Below, one piece after another: positions 63,850-64,000 of a DNA stretch of 64,000 nt. Every line of letters starts with the position of its first letter. Position 1 is the first letter of the stretch. Source of the DNA: Pseudoscleropodium purum (lineage: Eukaryota; Streptophyta; Bryopsida; Hypnales; Brachytheciaceae); assembly GCA_963969395.1 (NCBI GenBank), contig OZ017799.1, positions 24,864,501 through 24,928,500 of the forward strand. Direction: 5' to 3'. Under the pieces are notes generated by a model that did not search any database, was not told the origin of the DNA, and saw only the letters and a list, made by a program, of their open reading frames with translations. A program made the position numbers and the translations under genes.

Positions 63850-64000
63850 AACATTCCCTGTACATTGAGCACACCAATGACTGTGTCGCCACGTGCAACC
63901 CCAATGTGAACTAAGAAAAGAGGCAACGAAAATGCAGCAGAACTAAGTATTAGAACCGCTATACAGTAAACAAGACACTCACCATAGAGATTTCGGGGAT
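63850..64000 (-). CDS. possible partial gene entering from the right edge, function unknown
   Basis: A good donor (CTATG|GTGAGTG at 63983/63982) and a good pyrimidine-rich acceptor (CTCTTTTCTTAG ending at 63911) would join an exon fragment 63983-64000 to one starting at 63910. The joined reading is PRNLYVHIGVARGDTVIGVLN. The next donor is unclear (GT after ATTG or after CTCAAT). I do not recognise the family from this short piece. It could also be a spurious pair of sites. Confidence 0.3.

Noticed and set aside
1..64000. CRISPR array, operon-like organisation or organelle DNA insertion
   Set aside because: No regularly spaced repeats with unique spacers. The genes are spliced and nuclear in type, and no stretch resembled plastid or mitochondrial genes.

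Overview
The window is nuclear DNA of a land plant. The evidence is spliced genes with GT..AG introns, a glutamate-cysteine ligase of the plant type with a plastid-targeting-like N-terminus, and an ABCB transporter of the plant ABCB2/ABCB10 type. The ligase lacks the second regulatory cysteine pair known from rosids, and a gag-like ORF recalls repeat proteins I associate with non-flowering plants. I therefore lean to a non-flowering lineage (fern, lycophyte or gymnosperm), but the species cannot be fixed from the sequence.

Three genes can be followed exon by exon, all on the minus strand. A 13-exon full ABCB transporter lies at about 3.1-10.1 kb. A 15-exon glutamate-cysteine ligase (GSH1, first step of glutathione synthesis) lies at 55.0-59.8 kb. 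A 6-exon gene for a ZNF830/CCDC16-like nuclear protein, lacking the usual N-terminal zinc finger, lies at 61.2-63.2 kb. A fourth minus-strand gene may enter from the right edge (about 63.9-64.0 kb). Glutathione synthesis and ABC transport can meet in detoxification, but there is no sign that these genes form a functional cluster.

The 42 kb between 12.6 and 54.5 kb is AT-rich and holds no intact gene. It is a dense, nested landscape of non-autonomous DNA elements. (1) A broad group has ends of the type TTAACCCCT..AGGGGTTAA: a ~930-bp family (at 13.6, 15.1, 22.0, 42.0 and 48.3 kb plus fragments), single 912-, 709- and 572-bp relatives, a ~230-bp family, and one 2.5-kb element carrying a broken ubiquitin-like fragment and a CCCH-finger-like fragment. 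TTAA appears to be the target duplication, the piggyBac hallmark. (2) A 220-290 bp family has ends CATTAGAAG..CTTCTAATG (five copies). Three copies sit in other repeats whose uninterrupted relatives are also in the window, and comparison shows insertion with no target-site duplication. (3) A 3.4-kb foldback structure has nearly identical ~766-bp arms (33.6-37.0 kb). (4) A decayed gag-like ORF lies at 28.4-30.4 kb. Two copies of the ~930-bp family stand head to head at 13.6-16.0 kb and form a large imperfect palindrome.

Gene edges are richer in GC than the repeat zone. No tRNA, rRNA or CRISPR-like array was found. All exon boundaries come from reading GT..AG sites, reading-frame continuity and recalled family sequence; none was tested against transcripts.
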